Assembly: GCA_963971535.1 (NCBI GenBank)
Contig: OZ020585.1
Location: 154,181,371 to 154,245,370, forward strand
Source: Notolepis coatsorum
Lineage: Eukaryota; Chordata; Actinopteri; Aulopiformes; Paralepididae
DNA: 64,000 nt
Direction: 5' to 3'
Both the position numbers and the translations under genes were made by a program. Below are positions 34,295 through 45,227 of the stretch, piece after piece (position 1 is the first letter of the stretch; the number at the start of each line of letters is the position of its first letter). The notes under the pieces were generated by a model. The model had not been told where the DNA came from, searched no databases, and saw nothing but the letters and a program-made list of their open reading frames with translations.

Positions 34295-34975
34295 CCCTTG
34301 CAATAGAATAGAATAGAAATACTTTTATTATCCTGTGGGAAATTAGACACTGCAAATCGCTCAACATTTAAACATTTAGACAGGACAGGTCACAATTTAG
34401 AATGATAACGCAAATCAAATCAAGTTGCCTAGGATAAGAGTAGAGTAAAATAAAATAGGATAAAATGAAATGAAATAAAATATACAGAAATAAATACAGT
34501 AAGAATATACTGAGCATACTGAGCATGGGGTAAACAATTTGGTCAATATAATTATAATTTACATCTAACTAATGAAATATGAAATATATATTCCAGTATT
34601 CACAGTGTCACAAGGTGCAGTATGCTTTAGGTAGTGTATTGTCCTCCTTGGGTTCCAATAAGACCTAGATCTATGTCTGGCAGCCATTGCTGCCCCCTGT
34701 TGTGGAGCCCGGAGGCCGCTAGTCGCGTCCTCCTGCCACTAATGAGCTGCCGCTCTGTGCTCAGTGATGCAGTGAGGCACAGTGATGCATTATATAGTCT
34801 GATGGCTGTTGGAATGAAGGACTTCCTGTGCCGTTCAGTGCTGCATTTGGGTAGTGTGAGCCTAGCACTGAACATGCTCCTCCTGTCAGCCAAGTCTGTG
34901 TATAGTGGGTGGGTGGGGTTTTCCCTGATGGCCTGGAGCTTAGCGAGACACAATAAATGTGTCTTAAATTAATGA
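34295..34975 (-). pseudogene. LINE C-terminus and 3' UTR of unassigned family
   Basis: The minus strand encodes ENPTHPLYTDLADRRSMFSA and RHRKSFIPTAIRLYNA (34627-34953), which resemble the extreme C-terminus of reverse transcriptases of CR1/Rex-type LINEs (DPTHPL..., SFIPTAIRLLN). Below it lies a 3' UTR beginning at an (AATAG)n-type tail (34295) with TTATCCTGTGGGAAATTAGAC. The same 3' UTR is present at 43920-44160. Truncated far beyond the catalytic core. Family assignment is tentative. Confidence 0.6.
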
Positions 34976-35666
34976 AAAGCATACATGCTCTGTATCGTGT
35001 GGGTGATATATGGCTTGTATTCTGCTTGCAGCTTCGAGGTTCCACTTATTTCGTTTTACAATGTCAAAGCCTTTTGAATATAAGCTGGGGCGTTCCCGTG
35101 TTTCTGCAGTCTATGCGCAAAATAATAACGAGTTGAGTTCTAACAAAGTATTACATGCTGAGTAGGCTGATAGAGTAAACTGTAAATAAAATAGCCTATA
35201 ACATTATAAAGGATAGGCTATAATAGCAGGGGTTCCCAAACTTTCTTCCCCAGAGCCCCACGATTCCTTGGAGACATATGAATATGATATGATATAAGGT
35301 ATACTAGTCCGCCAGCCTGTCGCGTATTTATCCCATAACACGCGGTGTGTCTTCTTGGTTCGACAGTGCGTTCAATTAGTTGGTTTTAGACCTCCGTGAT
35401 CAATCTCGCTCGTGAAGTTTCTCAGAGTTCGCTCGGGTTAGTCCATTATTTCACATACCATGGGGGTGTTTCATTACCAAATATGGATAATCATGCACGA
35501 GCATTGACGGTAGGAACAAATGGTATTTATCAATACGGAGTGTGCATACGACCTGTGCACGCATGGTTGATAAATCCCGATTTTTCTGTGGGTACACACA
35601 TTCTAAATTACGTGCGTAGGAACGGATATAGAACACTTTCTACGCATTGTTGATAAATGAGGGCCC

Positions 35667-35970
35667 TGGACTCAAGTACTACAACACTGGTGTGGGCATA
35701 GTATAGTTCTGTGACTTTAATGGAGGAAAATGAACATTCCTTGAGTACCTTGAGGATTTTTTACTTTCCATGGTCTGATTAGCACAGGCAAAGCTGTGTC
35801 ATAGATGAGTCGAGTCACTGGCTTGAGTGAGCCTCATCATGATTGGTCATGGAGTTGTGTATGCAACGCCTGTGTGAAATATAAACTATTCCCCAGCTGA
35901 TGTCTTGCTCGCCTCTCTTCAAACTACAATAACTATGACCACCTGCTAGCAGAAGGTCTCATAGAGTAAT
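35667..35970. other. Spacer between two inverted Harbinger ends
   Basis: 304 bp between the right end of copy B and the (inverted) right end of copy C. No coding frame or repeat seen. Confidence 0.5.
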
Positions 35971-36113
35971 GGCCCTCATTTATCAACAATGCGTAGAAAG
36001 TGTTCTATTTACGTTCCTACGCACGGAATTTAGAATGTGTGTACACACAGACAAATCGGGATTTATCAAACGTGCGTACACAGGTTCTACGCACACTCCG
36101 TGTTGATAAATAC

Positions 36114-36642
36114 TAGGGCTGTCCCCGACTAAGGATTTGCATGGTCGACTAGGATTGGCCAAAATTTGCCGTTAGTCGACTATTGGTCGACTTAAAAAAG
36201 AAAAGAAAAAAGAAAAAGTATAATATTTTTAAACTTTTTTTTGTATTAAAAAAAAAAAGATTAGCATTCCATTTGGGCTGTGGGGGGTGCTTAATGTCTG
36301 AAGGAGTCGACTGAAGGCTTCTTGTCCTCTGCAAAAGCATGCAATTGGTCCACTGATGGATACATCTTGATATTTGTCTAGTCTAGTGTGTTCATTAGAT
36401 GGGTGAAATCCTATTTCAGTGCCTCTGTGCCTGTTTTCATAGGCAGTTAACCTCTGGTATGCGTGCCATTAGCGTTAGCCACGCTTCTAGGCCTCTTTTC
36501 TTTTGGAAAGAATGATAATAAAAAAAATATAAAAAAAAATGTATTTAATTTTTTTTATTATATTCGACTAAGAGGTTGGCCAGTCGACTACGGCTCCTTT
36601 CGACCGATTAGTCGACTAATCGATTAATAGGGGTCAGCCCTA
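36114..36642. mobile_element. Short hAT element nested in Harbinger copy C
   Basis: 529 bp, starting TAGGGCTGTCCCC and ending GGGGTCAGCCCTA, flanked by the 8-bp duplication ATAAATAC (36106-36113 and 36643-36650). Subterminal repeats of GTCGACTA occur near both ends (for example TTAGTCGACTAATCGATTAA). No transposase. One end of another copy of this family lies at 43540-43565. Confidence 0.9.
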
Positions 36643-37139
36643 ATAAATACCATTTGTTCTATGCTCCGCGCTCGTGCACGATTTTAAGTATTTGCATAAT
36701 ACCGCCCGTAATTAACCATATACGGCAGGGGTCAGCAACCTTTTTGACATAGGTGCCTGTTTGAAATATAGTTGTAACTAGTGTGCCTCAACAATATTCC
36801 ATGCATCGTAATATTTTTTTCTCATAATCAGGTCTTTTTAATGATAATTTTTACATTATTACATCATTATTGTTATTGTTATTATTAACAATATTATTAT
36901 GATGGTTGTATCAACCCTAAATCTGAGTTGGCAAAGACAAACAGCTGCATACAGTGCGACCATTTCACTCACATTTGCCCATTCATTTTTGGACACATCA
37001 CACAACATCGGTGTGTGTACTGTACGTGTGCTGTCATAGCTCCACCTACAGGCCTAATGGAGAACACCAGGAGAACACCAGGATGTGAATGGAGGGTGAA
37101 TGTGAGGTATATCGTGTAAATAAGTTTTGATTGATCGCA

Positions 37140-37640
37140 AGACTACACTGTAAATAAATTTATAATAATAAGTTACCAGAACTTAAAAATATTGGGTCTC
37201 ATTCCCGAACGAATTTACGACCAAAAATGTCCTCTTAGGCAGATTTCTACCCATTTAAGACATAATAGGGCTGGTAGCGCAAGTCCCCACATTTTCCTGA
37301 GATCAGATTTGAGCGTGGCTGAGAGCAGATTTAAGAGTGCTGAGGAGCATGATTGATTGACTAATTGAAAATGTTATTAACTTGACAGCCTGTGTTCTCA
37401 TAGTGATTCCTTCATGTTAACGCTACAGGCCTCCTTGGAATTAATTACTTAATCATAATTAAAATAAATATGACAATATTTGTACGATAAGAAATTACGC
37501 ATTTGATGTCGGAAAAATAAATAATATGGATTCATCTGATCACAGGGCAGCTGCTTAACCATATCTGAACCAGCTATTTTGGACAAATGTATAATTACTT
37601 TAATTAGTCAGATATTCAAACACAATTATGCAATTATTGT
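37140..37640. other. No gene recognised, inside the large hAT
   Basis: AT-rich sequence; GGGTCTCATTCCCGAACGAA at 37194 looks like the start of a repeat, but no matching end was found in the window. Confidence 0.35.
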
Positions 37641-37766
37641 GACATACAGATAGACATTACTGCTACAGCTATACATTTATGACATACCAGATTTGCAAAT
37701 ACAGTACTGTTTGTGATACAAAAAGAGTCCAGAAAAGAGAGTATATACATTTGACGTAGAAACTGT

Positions 37767-37865
37767 TGGAGGAGGTTTGGTAGGTGGGGTGGGGTGGGGT
37801 TGGGTGGGTGGGGCGGGGGACTGTACATAGGAGGTGGTTGGGTGGGTAGGAGGGGTGGGTGGGGG
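37767..37865. repeat. G-rich tract, GGTGG/GGGG repeats
   Basis: The + strand carries many GGG and GGGG runs spaced by 1-4 bases over about 100 bp, suitable for G-quadruplex formation. No gene. Confidence 0.75.
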
Positions 37866-38171
37866 ACACTGTACAAGCAAAACTGTACATTGGAATATTG
37901 ACAAAACCATACTTGGTAATTTACTGTACATTGGAGGGGGTCGATAAACCTGTATTCCTTCTAATATATCATTAATCAATTAAACTTATATTGAAATACA
38001 CTATATAGCCTATACACCAACACTGAAATGACAGTGGATAAATAAATAAGAACTAAAGCTAATCGCATGGCAATAGACTGCATTAATAATCGATAACAAG
38101 TATTGTGTGCGCCAGTATGGCCTACATGTCTAATGAACAGTATAGGCTTAATATATTCTAGTTACTTGTTT

Positions 38172-38284
38172 CATTAGGATTTAGTAGATACTATGCTCTG
38201 CCTCTGCCCTACGTACAGTATAAGTACAGACTGTACCTATACTGTATGTAGGCCAGAGCATATAGTATCTACTAAATCCTAATG
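38172..38284. repeat. Inverted repeat (hairpin) with about 50-bp arms
   Basis: CATTAGGATTTAGTAGATAC at 38172 is answered by GTATCTACTAAATCCTAATG ending at 38284, and the inner parts (CTACGTACAGTATA / TATACTGTATGTAG) also pair. Immediately followed by a 48-bp direct repeat (38291-38385) containing CATTAATGGAATAATAAGCC twice. Confidence 0.85.
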
Positions 38285-38685
38285 CAACAAGTCATTAATG
38301 GAATAATAAGCCTATACTGCGTTCATTCATTACGGCGTAGGCATTAATGGAATAATAAGCCTATACTGCGTTCATTCATACGCCGTAGGCTACAGTATAC
38401 TGCGCGCGCTGTACTATATATGATGACAATACATTAATCTAATCTCATTTCGATGGGTCGTGCAAGACTCGCAAGGCACTTCCGCATCCATTTCCACACA
38501 GCTGCGTCATTACTTTGCCTTATAAGGAGCTCTGGAGGCGTTGTTTTGTATGCAAATGACCTGAACGGGAACACGCTTTTGAGTTTAAGACAGAATGCCA
38601 TTCTCCAAGAAGCAGTGGCGGTTGGAATGCCCCACGGGCCCTGAGGCGAGATTGACAGCTCTTGACAGCTCGGGCCAGCTCGGGC

Positions 38686-38706
38686 CCCCCCCCCCCCCCC
38701 CCCCCC
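38686..38706. repeat. Poly-C run
   Basis: About 21 C residues. Confidence 0.9.
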
Positions 38707-38756
38707 GACCAACACCACCAGACCCGGCACCGGGACATCCCTCCCTCCTCCCACGT

Positions 38757-39350
38757 GTGCGCCTTTTATAGATAATTCATTTGTATCGCAACGGAGTCAC
38801 GGATCTAGTCGTGCCACGTAGCATTATGTAGACAAAATTCATATAGAATAAACAAGTCTAAAACAAAGACTTTTAAACGAAGTTTAGCCTATTAAATCAT
38901 TTTATAAGCATTCGTTTATTTGCGGTCTGTGTGAGAACTGAAGCAACCACCATCTGCCTGACAGCGTGGGGACAGAGAGAGGAGAGGAGAGGAGAGGAGA
39001 GGAGAGGAGAGGAGAGGAGAGGAGAGGAGAGGAGAGGAGAGGAGAGGAGAGGAGAGGAGAGGAGAGGAGAGGAGAGGAGAGGAGAGGAGAGGAGAGGAGA
39101 AGAGAGGAGAGGAGAGGAGAGGAGAGGGGAGGGCTGGGCTGGGCTGGTGTTCTGCAGATTGTTGCTTCAGTGTTATCACGCAGACCACAAATAAACGAAC
39201 GCTTATAAAATGATTTAATAGGCTAAACTTCGTTTAAAAGTCTTTGTTTTAGACTTGTTTATTCTATTTGAATTTATTCGACATAATGCTACGTGGCCCA
39301 ACTAGATCCATGACTGCGTTGCGATACAAATAAATTATCTATAAAAGTGC
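38757..39350. repeat. Foldback element with (GGAGA)n loop
   Basis: Two inverted arms of about 200 bp (38757-38965 and 39155-39350), for example TTTTATAGATAATTCATTTG against its complement in the right arm and GCCTATTAAATCATTTTATA against TATAAAATGATTTAATAGGC. The loop is a (GGAGA)n array. The arms differ at several sites, so the structure is not a very recent copy. No coding frame; repeat-derived frames are artefacts. Confidence 0.85.
38975..39128. repeat. (GGAGA)n microsatellite
   Basis: About 30 units of the pentamer GGAGA with one AAGAGA variant near 39100, all-purine on the + strand. Confidence 0.95.
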
Positions 39351-39399
39351 CCTATCTTTTAAATCCATCCACTGCTGTGGCGAGCCTGGGGCGAGCCTT

Positions 39400-39560
39400 T
39401 ATCGCTACCGGGGAAACATAGGGGGAACATAGGGGGCCCGGAGAACATAGAACCCTTTTGGAACATGGGAAACATAGGGGGCCCGGGGAACATCCAGTCC
39501 CACGAACGAACGGCAACTCCATTCAGTCCCGGGCCGGGCCCGGGCCCTAGACCCCCCGCG
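39400..39560. repeat. GC-rich short repeats
   Basis: Repeated GGAACATAGGGGG and GGGGCCCGG words, followed by a GGGCCGGGCCCGGGCCC palindromic stretch. No gene. Confidence 0.6.
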
Positions 39561-39869
39561 GGCCATAAGGCGGCTGCCTCAGTCGCCTCGCCTATATATC
39601 CGCGGCTGCCAAGAAGATATCAGATCATATCATTTGTGCGACCGTTTCAGCCCCTTAGGACATATTACCAGCACGTTCGGGACTCAGAGTGAACTTGTTA
39701 TTGATTCTGTCTCAGTCGGTTCCAAGATAAGTCTTCCAAGAGAACTATTTGAAAAATTTTGGAGAATGAGACCCATTGAGTTCAGTTACTGTGCATTAAG
39801 GTTTTCAGTTTTCAATCCATAATAAGTTAACAGAAAAATAAGTACACAACCACATTATTTCAACCTTGT

Positions 39870-40160
<291 letters not shown>

Positions 40161-40668
40161 AAAACTATGTTTATTGTCATTGTTTTAAGAACACAAGTTG
40201 ACTTGGTAATACTCACATTTTGAGTAAAATAAATGGCATGTGCAATGTTCAATGAAATAGAAAAATAAATAATAAAATTTGTTGATTAATCCCACTGGTC
40301 ACAATGGTGACCGTAATAATATTTTTGTTATAAGGCTCTGCAAATGTTACTGAATGATGTAGCAATGTATTTCCAGCTAAATTGAAATAATAAACAAATA
40401 AAGGGTCTCAATTAAATATGTGGTAGTAAAAAGAACCTGTGGGAGGATTTCAACAAGATAAATGCGACAACAGTGCAAAATATTTCACTATAATATTTCA
40501 AAGCAAAAAAAAAGAAAAGAAATAATAATTATATATATATTTTAAATGCTGCCCCCCCCACGCGTGCCTAGGGTTGCCTACCCCTGATATACGGTAATGA
40601 AACACCCCCATGAAATGTGGAAAAGTGGACTAAGCCGAGCGAAGCGTGTTATGGGAGAAATACGCGAC

Positions 40669-41103
40669 TGTTACGTATGGGGGTGAGTAGTAGTGAGTCC
40701 AATGGTGGAGGAGACAAGGAGAGACGGAGTTAGGTAGCTATTTCTAAGGATGTGTCTTTATTAAAACACACAGAGCAGTGATAATCCAGGAAAGACGCCG
40801 GGCGTCAACAGAGAAAACAGGCAAAAGTAATATAAGTGCATCGCGAGTAGCTCAGTAAACTCTGACCAGCTCCTTCCCACACAAACACTTTTCTGAAGCC
40901 TCGACAACAAGACAAGGGAACAGAGAATGAATAAGTAGTCACCAACCAAACATTCCAATCAATCAACAGCACAGTGACAGCAACCAGTGGAGAGTACCAA
41001 TCAGTGACACAACAGGAATGGGGGCGTGACAACCAAAATGCAAATACCAACCACCAGGTGAAAACATTCCAGACTGACAGCTGGGTACACCCAGAACATT
41101 ACA
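40669..41103 (-). mobile_element. Solo LTR of an LTR retrotransposon, fossil
   Basis: 435 bp starting TGTTACGTATGGGGG and ending AACATTACA on the + strand, flanked by CGCGAC on both sides (40663-40668 and 41104-41109). On the minus strand an AATAAAGACAC polyadenylation signal lies in the last quarter, fixing the orientation. No internal region or second LTR, so it is the product of LTR-LTR recombination. Family (Gypsy or ERV type) not resolved. Confidence 0.8.
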
Positions 41104-41119
41104 CGCGACAGGCTGACAG

Positions 41120-41210
41120 ACGTGTACACGTACGGTGATGTCGTATATGATATCTATTAACTTCCTAAAGACCATTGCTGCCTGGGCAGCGCAAAGACTA
41201 ATAAAGACCG
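41120..41210 (+). pseudogene. Harbinger accessory protein C-terminus, copy C
   Basis: Encodes NFLKTIAAWAAQ, matching SLKTIAAWAAQ in copy A, in the inverted orientation expected of copy C. Only about 20-25 codons are recognisable. Confidence 0.5.
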
Positions 41211-41824
41211 TTAACCACTGTTTGCCATTGGTGTCATTAATAACCATGCTGGAATATGACTGCCTTTTTTCGTTTCGTTCGATTAATACCCAGGGATTAA
41301 AGTTATCCGTCAATTTGATTCCAAATCGCGACGGATCTTCCGTAAATGTTCTACCTGCATGGTTTAATATGATTTGTAGAGGCATACAATCTATTTTGAT
41401 GTCGGTATTAGGTATAGCCTATATAAATTATATATGCATAGCCTACATTATGCAACAGTAATTTGCGCATAACGCAGCATGGCACAGACATGTCACACGG
41501 AGGCCCGCGAAGCCTGCATACAGTAAACTAACTTGATCGTAATATAACTGTTGTCCTTGTATCTTTACGCTTATGAAAACATTTAATAATATTTATAGGC
41601 TATAGGCCCTCGTTTGGCCATAGCCTATTCTCAAATGGGTCAATCTCGCTGACGGACCCATGTATAGCCTATATCATATTCCTATATGTCTCCAAGGAAT
41701 CGTGGGGCTCGGGGAAGAAAGGGAACCACTGCTATAGCCTATCCTTTATAATGTTATAGGCTATTTATGATTTGTTTCCATAGCCGGTCTCAGTTATGCT
41801 GTGGCTGAGATGGGTCGGGATTAA

Positions 41825-42770
41825 CACAATGGCGCCCAACCACGGAGATCTCCGTGTTTCGATTCCACCCGTTGTGGACAGAAGCACGGATATATCCGTG
41901 GTAAGTTGTTATTGCTTTTATTCCATTTTAATAACCTATTCAAGGTCGCCGAGCGGCACTGCAGATTTACCCTACTCTTTGAATTCGCCAACGTGCAATA
42001 CTGGCCAAATCCTCTTAGGGGCGCTATCGCGATAATAGAGTGTTCCCTGTGGCAGAAGTTGTCTTTTTTTTTTTTTTTATCTCTAATGTAGTTTTCTACT
42101 CATCTGAAGCGATAGCTATTGTCTGTTGCACAGGATACGTTTTGAATTGTGGATTTCACTATGCAATAAGGGGATTTATAATCAGCCAATGGACATATCG
42201 ATCTACCAGATGGCGATCGATAGCGGGGAAATGCTCAGGGGGATCCAACCGGCTCATGGTAATATCTTTTTCACGTAAATTACAGCTTGATCGAGCCTTG
42301 TTATGATACGATACGATCGGCATATGTGGCTAGTTAGATGAACACGGTTATTGGTAATCAATAATAAGAAACGACGTCCCCCGCCCCCCCCCCCTTTCAT
42401 GCATACATGCTTGAGGATCGTGCCGATCATATGCAGTTTGAGTTTTAACTGTAGCATCTGTATAACGGAAATGCCATTGGATATAACGTTAGCAGCTATT
42501 AGCCCTTTATCTAGCCTTCCAGAAAATATACTAGACCAAATCCCATATAACGCTTATATTCATGGCACTATAAAATGAGAACGTATTGATGAATTTCTTT
42601 TTTTCTTTAAGCCATTTTGAAGGGCCGGTTTATGGACTCAATTGACAATGAGAATGGACAGATAGCAATACTATAAAGTATAGATTTAGCTCTACAAACA
42701 GCCCCACGTCTGTTTACATTTGCCGGTCCTCTAGAGATTTATTAGACGCATCCCAATGGCCCCGAATGTG
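41825..42770. mobile_element. piggyBac-like non-autonomous transposon, copy 2
   Basis: 946 bp between two TTAAs (41821-41824 and 42771-42774). Ends CACAATGGCGCCC and, as reverse complement of the right end, CACATTCGGGGCC, a short imperfect inverted repeat. It aligns in inverse orientation by eye with copy 1. Close to the left end are two 16-bp palindromes, CACGGAGATCTCCGTG (41841-41856) and CACGGATATATCCGTG (41885-41900). No transposase frame. It contains a T-run (42064-42080) and a C-run (near 42385). Confidence 0.8.
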
Positions 42771-43055
42771 TTAATGAAGCTGATAGGAGACTGCTTCTCG
42801 GCAATACGAATTAAAGCCACGATTGAAATAATGTACTTCCTTCTTGACAATAGCATATACTATAATAATGAGAGCATACAAGAACACTGCCATGTAGCCT
42901 ACGCCATGTATAGCCGGCCTATGTGATCAATAAAAACGCGAACTTGAATTTCATCATCATATTTATATGTTGTGTCTGTCCACTATGTTTGTTACTTTGT
43001 TATTTTTCCCCCCTATGTAAAGTGGCCTTGGGTCGCAGTGCCCTCCGCTCTGCGT

Positions 43056-43183
43056 GGTGCGGTTTGTTACTTTGTTTACAAAAAGTCCCGGCAAAGAGTT
43101 GTTGCAAGAGGAGGCAATACATCCAACTTGATTACGCATCTACGGGATCATCACCCAGTGCTATTTGCCAATTTCAAGGTAAT
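43056..43183 (+). pseudogene. hAT transposase first exon with BED-type zinc finger (decayed)
   Basis: The + strand gives RGGNTSNLITHLRDHHPVLFANFK, the second half of a BED zinc finger with its H-x3-H. The first half AVCYFVYKKS keeps one Cys of the usual C-x2-C. It ends at AAG followed by GTAATG, a plausible splice donor. BED fingers bind the ends of hAT transposons. A direct copy of its end lies at 44163-44280 and an inverted one at 44345-44502. Confidence 0.65.
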
Positions 43184-43539
43184 GTTGTCTTGTCTTGACG
43201 TGGTGTGCTGTTATCTGAAAATAATGCTCAATGCACGAAGGGCTAACGTTAGCCCTTCGCCGACTGGGATTTGCCTGGAAAGTAGCGTTAGCTACGTGTA
43301 CAGCGTTAGCCTAGCTAACGTTAGCTACAAAGCTAGTATATTCGGAATGAGCTTGGGGCTGGATGTTTAGTTTTGGAGTTCAATGTGCCGTTAGCATGTG
43401 CTGGTTGACTTGACTCCGACCGACTCATCCACAGACCGGCATTTTGGGGCCGGGCGCGCCCACTGAGTCAGATCAGCTGTGCCCGCCCTGGTGAACATTT
43501 TTTTTTTTTTTTTTTTTTTGCCAATCAAAGTCGACTATC

Positions 43540-43565
43540 CAAATCCTTAGTCGGGGACAGCCCTA
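43540..43565. mobile_element. Single end of the TAGGGCTG hAT family
   Basis: Reads CAAATCCTTAGTCGGGGACAGCCCTA in two parts (CAAATCCTTAGTC then GGGGACAGCCCTA), the complement of the 36114 start. No partner end nearby; a T-run (43499-43519) lies just upstream. Confidence 0.6.
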
Positions 43566-43805
43566 GTGAGCACTGATGTCAACAACAACACTACTGAAGC
43601 TAGCACGGCATTCTGTGAGAATTCATTTTCTACCCTCAAGAACGACTTTACAGATCATCGCCTTAGTATGCTTCATCGACACAAGGCCAATTTAATTCAG
43701 TTGGCATTTGAGAAGGACTTAACAAAAAAGTTCAGGAATGAGTGGAGGGACAGTGTTTTAAGAAGATTTCACTATGTCCCCAAACGCCGCTTGCCGCTCT
43801 ACTAA
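43566..43805 (+). pseudogene. hAT transposase C-terminus (dimerisation region)
   Basis: 79 codons to a stop, with CENSFSTLKNDFTDHRLSML and HKANLIQLAFEKDLTKKFRN. The E.SFS.LK...T..R..M......L..LA..RDL pattern is the hATC dimerisation segment at the end of hAT transposases. The middle and catalytic parts are absent nearby. It probably belonged to the same gene as the BED exon 400 bp upstream, with the central part lost, but this is inference. Confidence 0.65.
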
Positions 43806-43914
43806 TGATGGTGAGTAGCCTGTGGAGGAATTTTGTTTGCTTTTTTATGCACTTTATTTTTGTCAGTTCAGTTTGTCAGTGAATTCAGAAATGTTGAATA
43901 AATGGAGACTTTTC

Positions 43915-44160
43915 AAAGATATCTATAGAATAGAAATGTATTATCCTGGGGGAAATTTGACACTCAAATCACTCAACATTAAACATTTAGACAGAACAAG
44001 TCACAAATAAGAATAACAAAACAAATGGCCTAAGAATAGAATAAAATGAAATAGAATAAAAATAGAATAAAAGATACAGTAAATAAATACAGTAATAATA
44101 TTGCACAGTGCTGTTTAAAAAGTAAGAGTCCAGGAAGATGGTAACTGTCACTCTGGCGCC
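43915..44160 (-). repeat. LINE 3' UTR fragment
   Basis: Shares ATTATCCTGGGGGAAATTTG, CAACATTAAACATTTAGACA and (AATAG/AAATAA)n runs with 34295-34560, so it is the 3' UTR of the same unassigned LINE family. The coding part is missing. Confidence 0.65.
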
Positions 44161-44162
44161 GG

Positions 44163-44502
44163 GACTGATCCAACTTGATTACGCATCTACGGGATCATCA
44201 CCCAGTGCTATTTGCCAATTTCAAGGTAATGTTGTCTTGTCTTGACGTGGTGTGCTGTTATCTGAAAATAATGCTCAATGACTCTGATTGTATGATTCCA
44301 TGTGGCAAATAAATACTCTGAACTGAACTGAACTGAACTGAACGCTACTTTCCAGGCAAATCCCAGTCGGCGAAGGGCTAACGTTAGCCCTTCGTGCATT
44401 GAGCATTATTTTCAGATAACAGCACACCACGTCAAGACAAGACAACATTACCTTGAAATTGGCAAATAGCACTGGGTGATGATCCTGTAGATGCGTAATT
44501 GA
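44163..44502. repeat. Direct and inverted copies of the hAT BED exon
   Basis: 44169-44280 repeats 43126-43235 (ACTTGATTACGCATCTACGG... to AATGCTCAATG). 44345-44502 is its reverse complement and extends further, to CCAGGCAAATCCCAGTCGGC. Together they make an inverted repeat with arms of about 110 bp. Between them is a TGAACTGAACTG run (44325-44342). Confidence 0.85.
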
Positions 44503-45227
44503 CCTGGACTGAAAGTGACAAAATGCTCACTTAAGACTGAGTGGATTTATTTTATTTAAGTTCATTTGGAAATTGAAAGTATTTTCTATATAGAATAAAA
44601 AATACTTCCAATTCCCAAATAAACTTAAATAAAATAGAATTCCTTTCTATTATATTATAAATACACCAGTGGCGGCTACTGACTTTTATTATTTATATTA
44701 TATATTAAATTATATTTTTTAAACATCGCCAACGCTGCAACACCCCCATTCCTCCCAGGTGTCAGGCTCCTCATTCGCTTCCATTCATTTTGGGGACCAT
44801 GTTTAAATATCATACTTCTGAAGTATAAACAAACTATACTGCTGTGACGATTTCAATAAAACAGACCATTCTGAGTCAATGGTACAGCAAAACTGTACAT
44901 TGGAATATTGGTAAACATATCGGTCAATCCCATTGTCCCGTGGGATTATGCCCCCCCCCCTCCCCGCAGCGATATTAATATTTGATTAGAAACGCAAGCA
45001 AGGCTTGCGGCGACTCATGTGGTCCTTGGGGGCTACCTGGTGCCCGCGGGAACCGTGTTGGTGTATTACACACGCATGGCCACAGCGGGCCAATGAATTC
45101 ATAGTCACTGTAAAATATATATATTTTAAATGCACTCACCACACAACAACCAAAGCAGTGACCGATCTCATCTTCCATTGAATATTGCAGCTTCCTTCTT
45201 TCCTTCTCTATTGATATCTCCTCATCA
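44503..45227. other. No gene; includes a short foldback and a hAT-like tip
   Basis: 44545-44640 is an inverted repeat (TTTATTTTATTTAAGTTCAT against its near complement AATAAACTTAAATAAAATAG), a relative of which lies near 54130-54210. CAGTGGCGGCTACTGAC (44687) resembles the start of the hAT at 47263, without a partner. A C-run lies at 44952-44961. Confidence 0.5.

Larger units (their letters stand above)
33019..35666 (+). mobile_element. PIF/Harbinger element with insertions (copy B)
   Basis: Starts GGGCCCTCATTCATCAA and ends TTGATAAATGAGGGCCC, inverted termini of one family. The subterminal regions match copies A and C. Inside, 33340-33500 matches a fragment at 54608-54760, and 33960-34110 matches the accessory-protein region of copies A and C (GCTGCCCAGGCAGCAATGG). 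It also holds a LINE-type tail (33556-33640) and a LINE C-terminus (34295-34975). No transposase is left. The expected 3-bp TWA duplication is not visible; instead ACTC-containing words flank both ends. Confidence 0.65.

Noticed and set aside
35228-35290. CAGGGGTTCCCAAACTTTC as a hAT terminus, and its relative near 41690-41740
   Set aside because: It resembles known hAT starts, but no matching opposite end or 8-bp duplication could be found for either copy.
38916-39208. Ser-Leu and Arg-Gly-Glu repeat frames
   Set aside because: They come from the (GGAGA)n array in the foldback loop.
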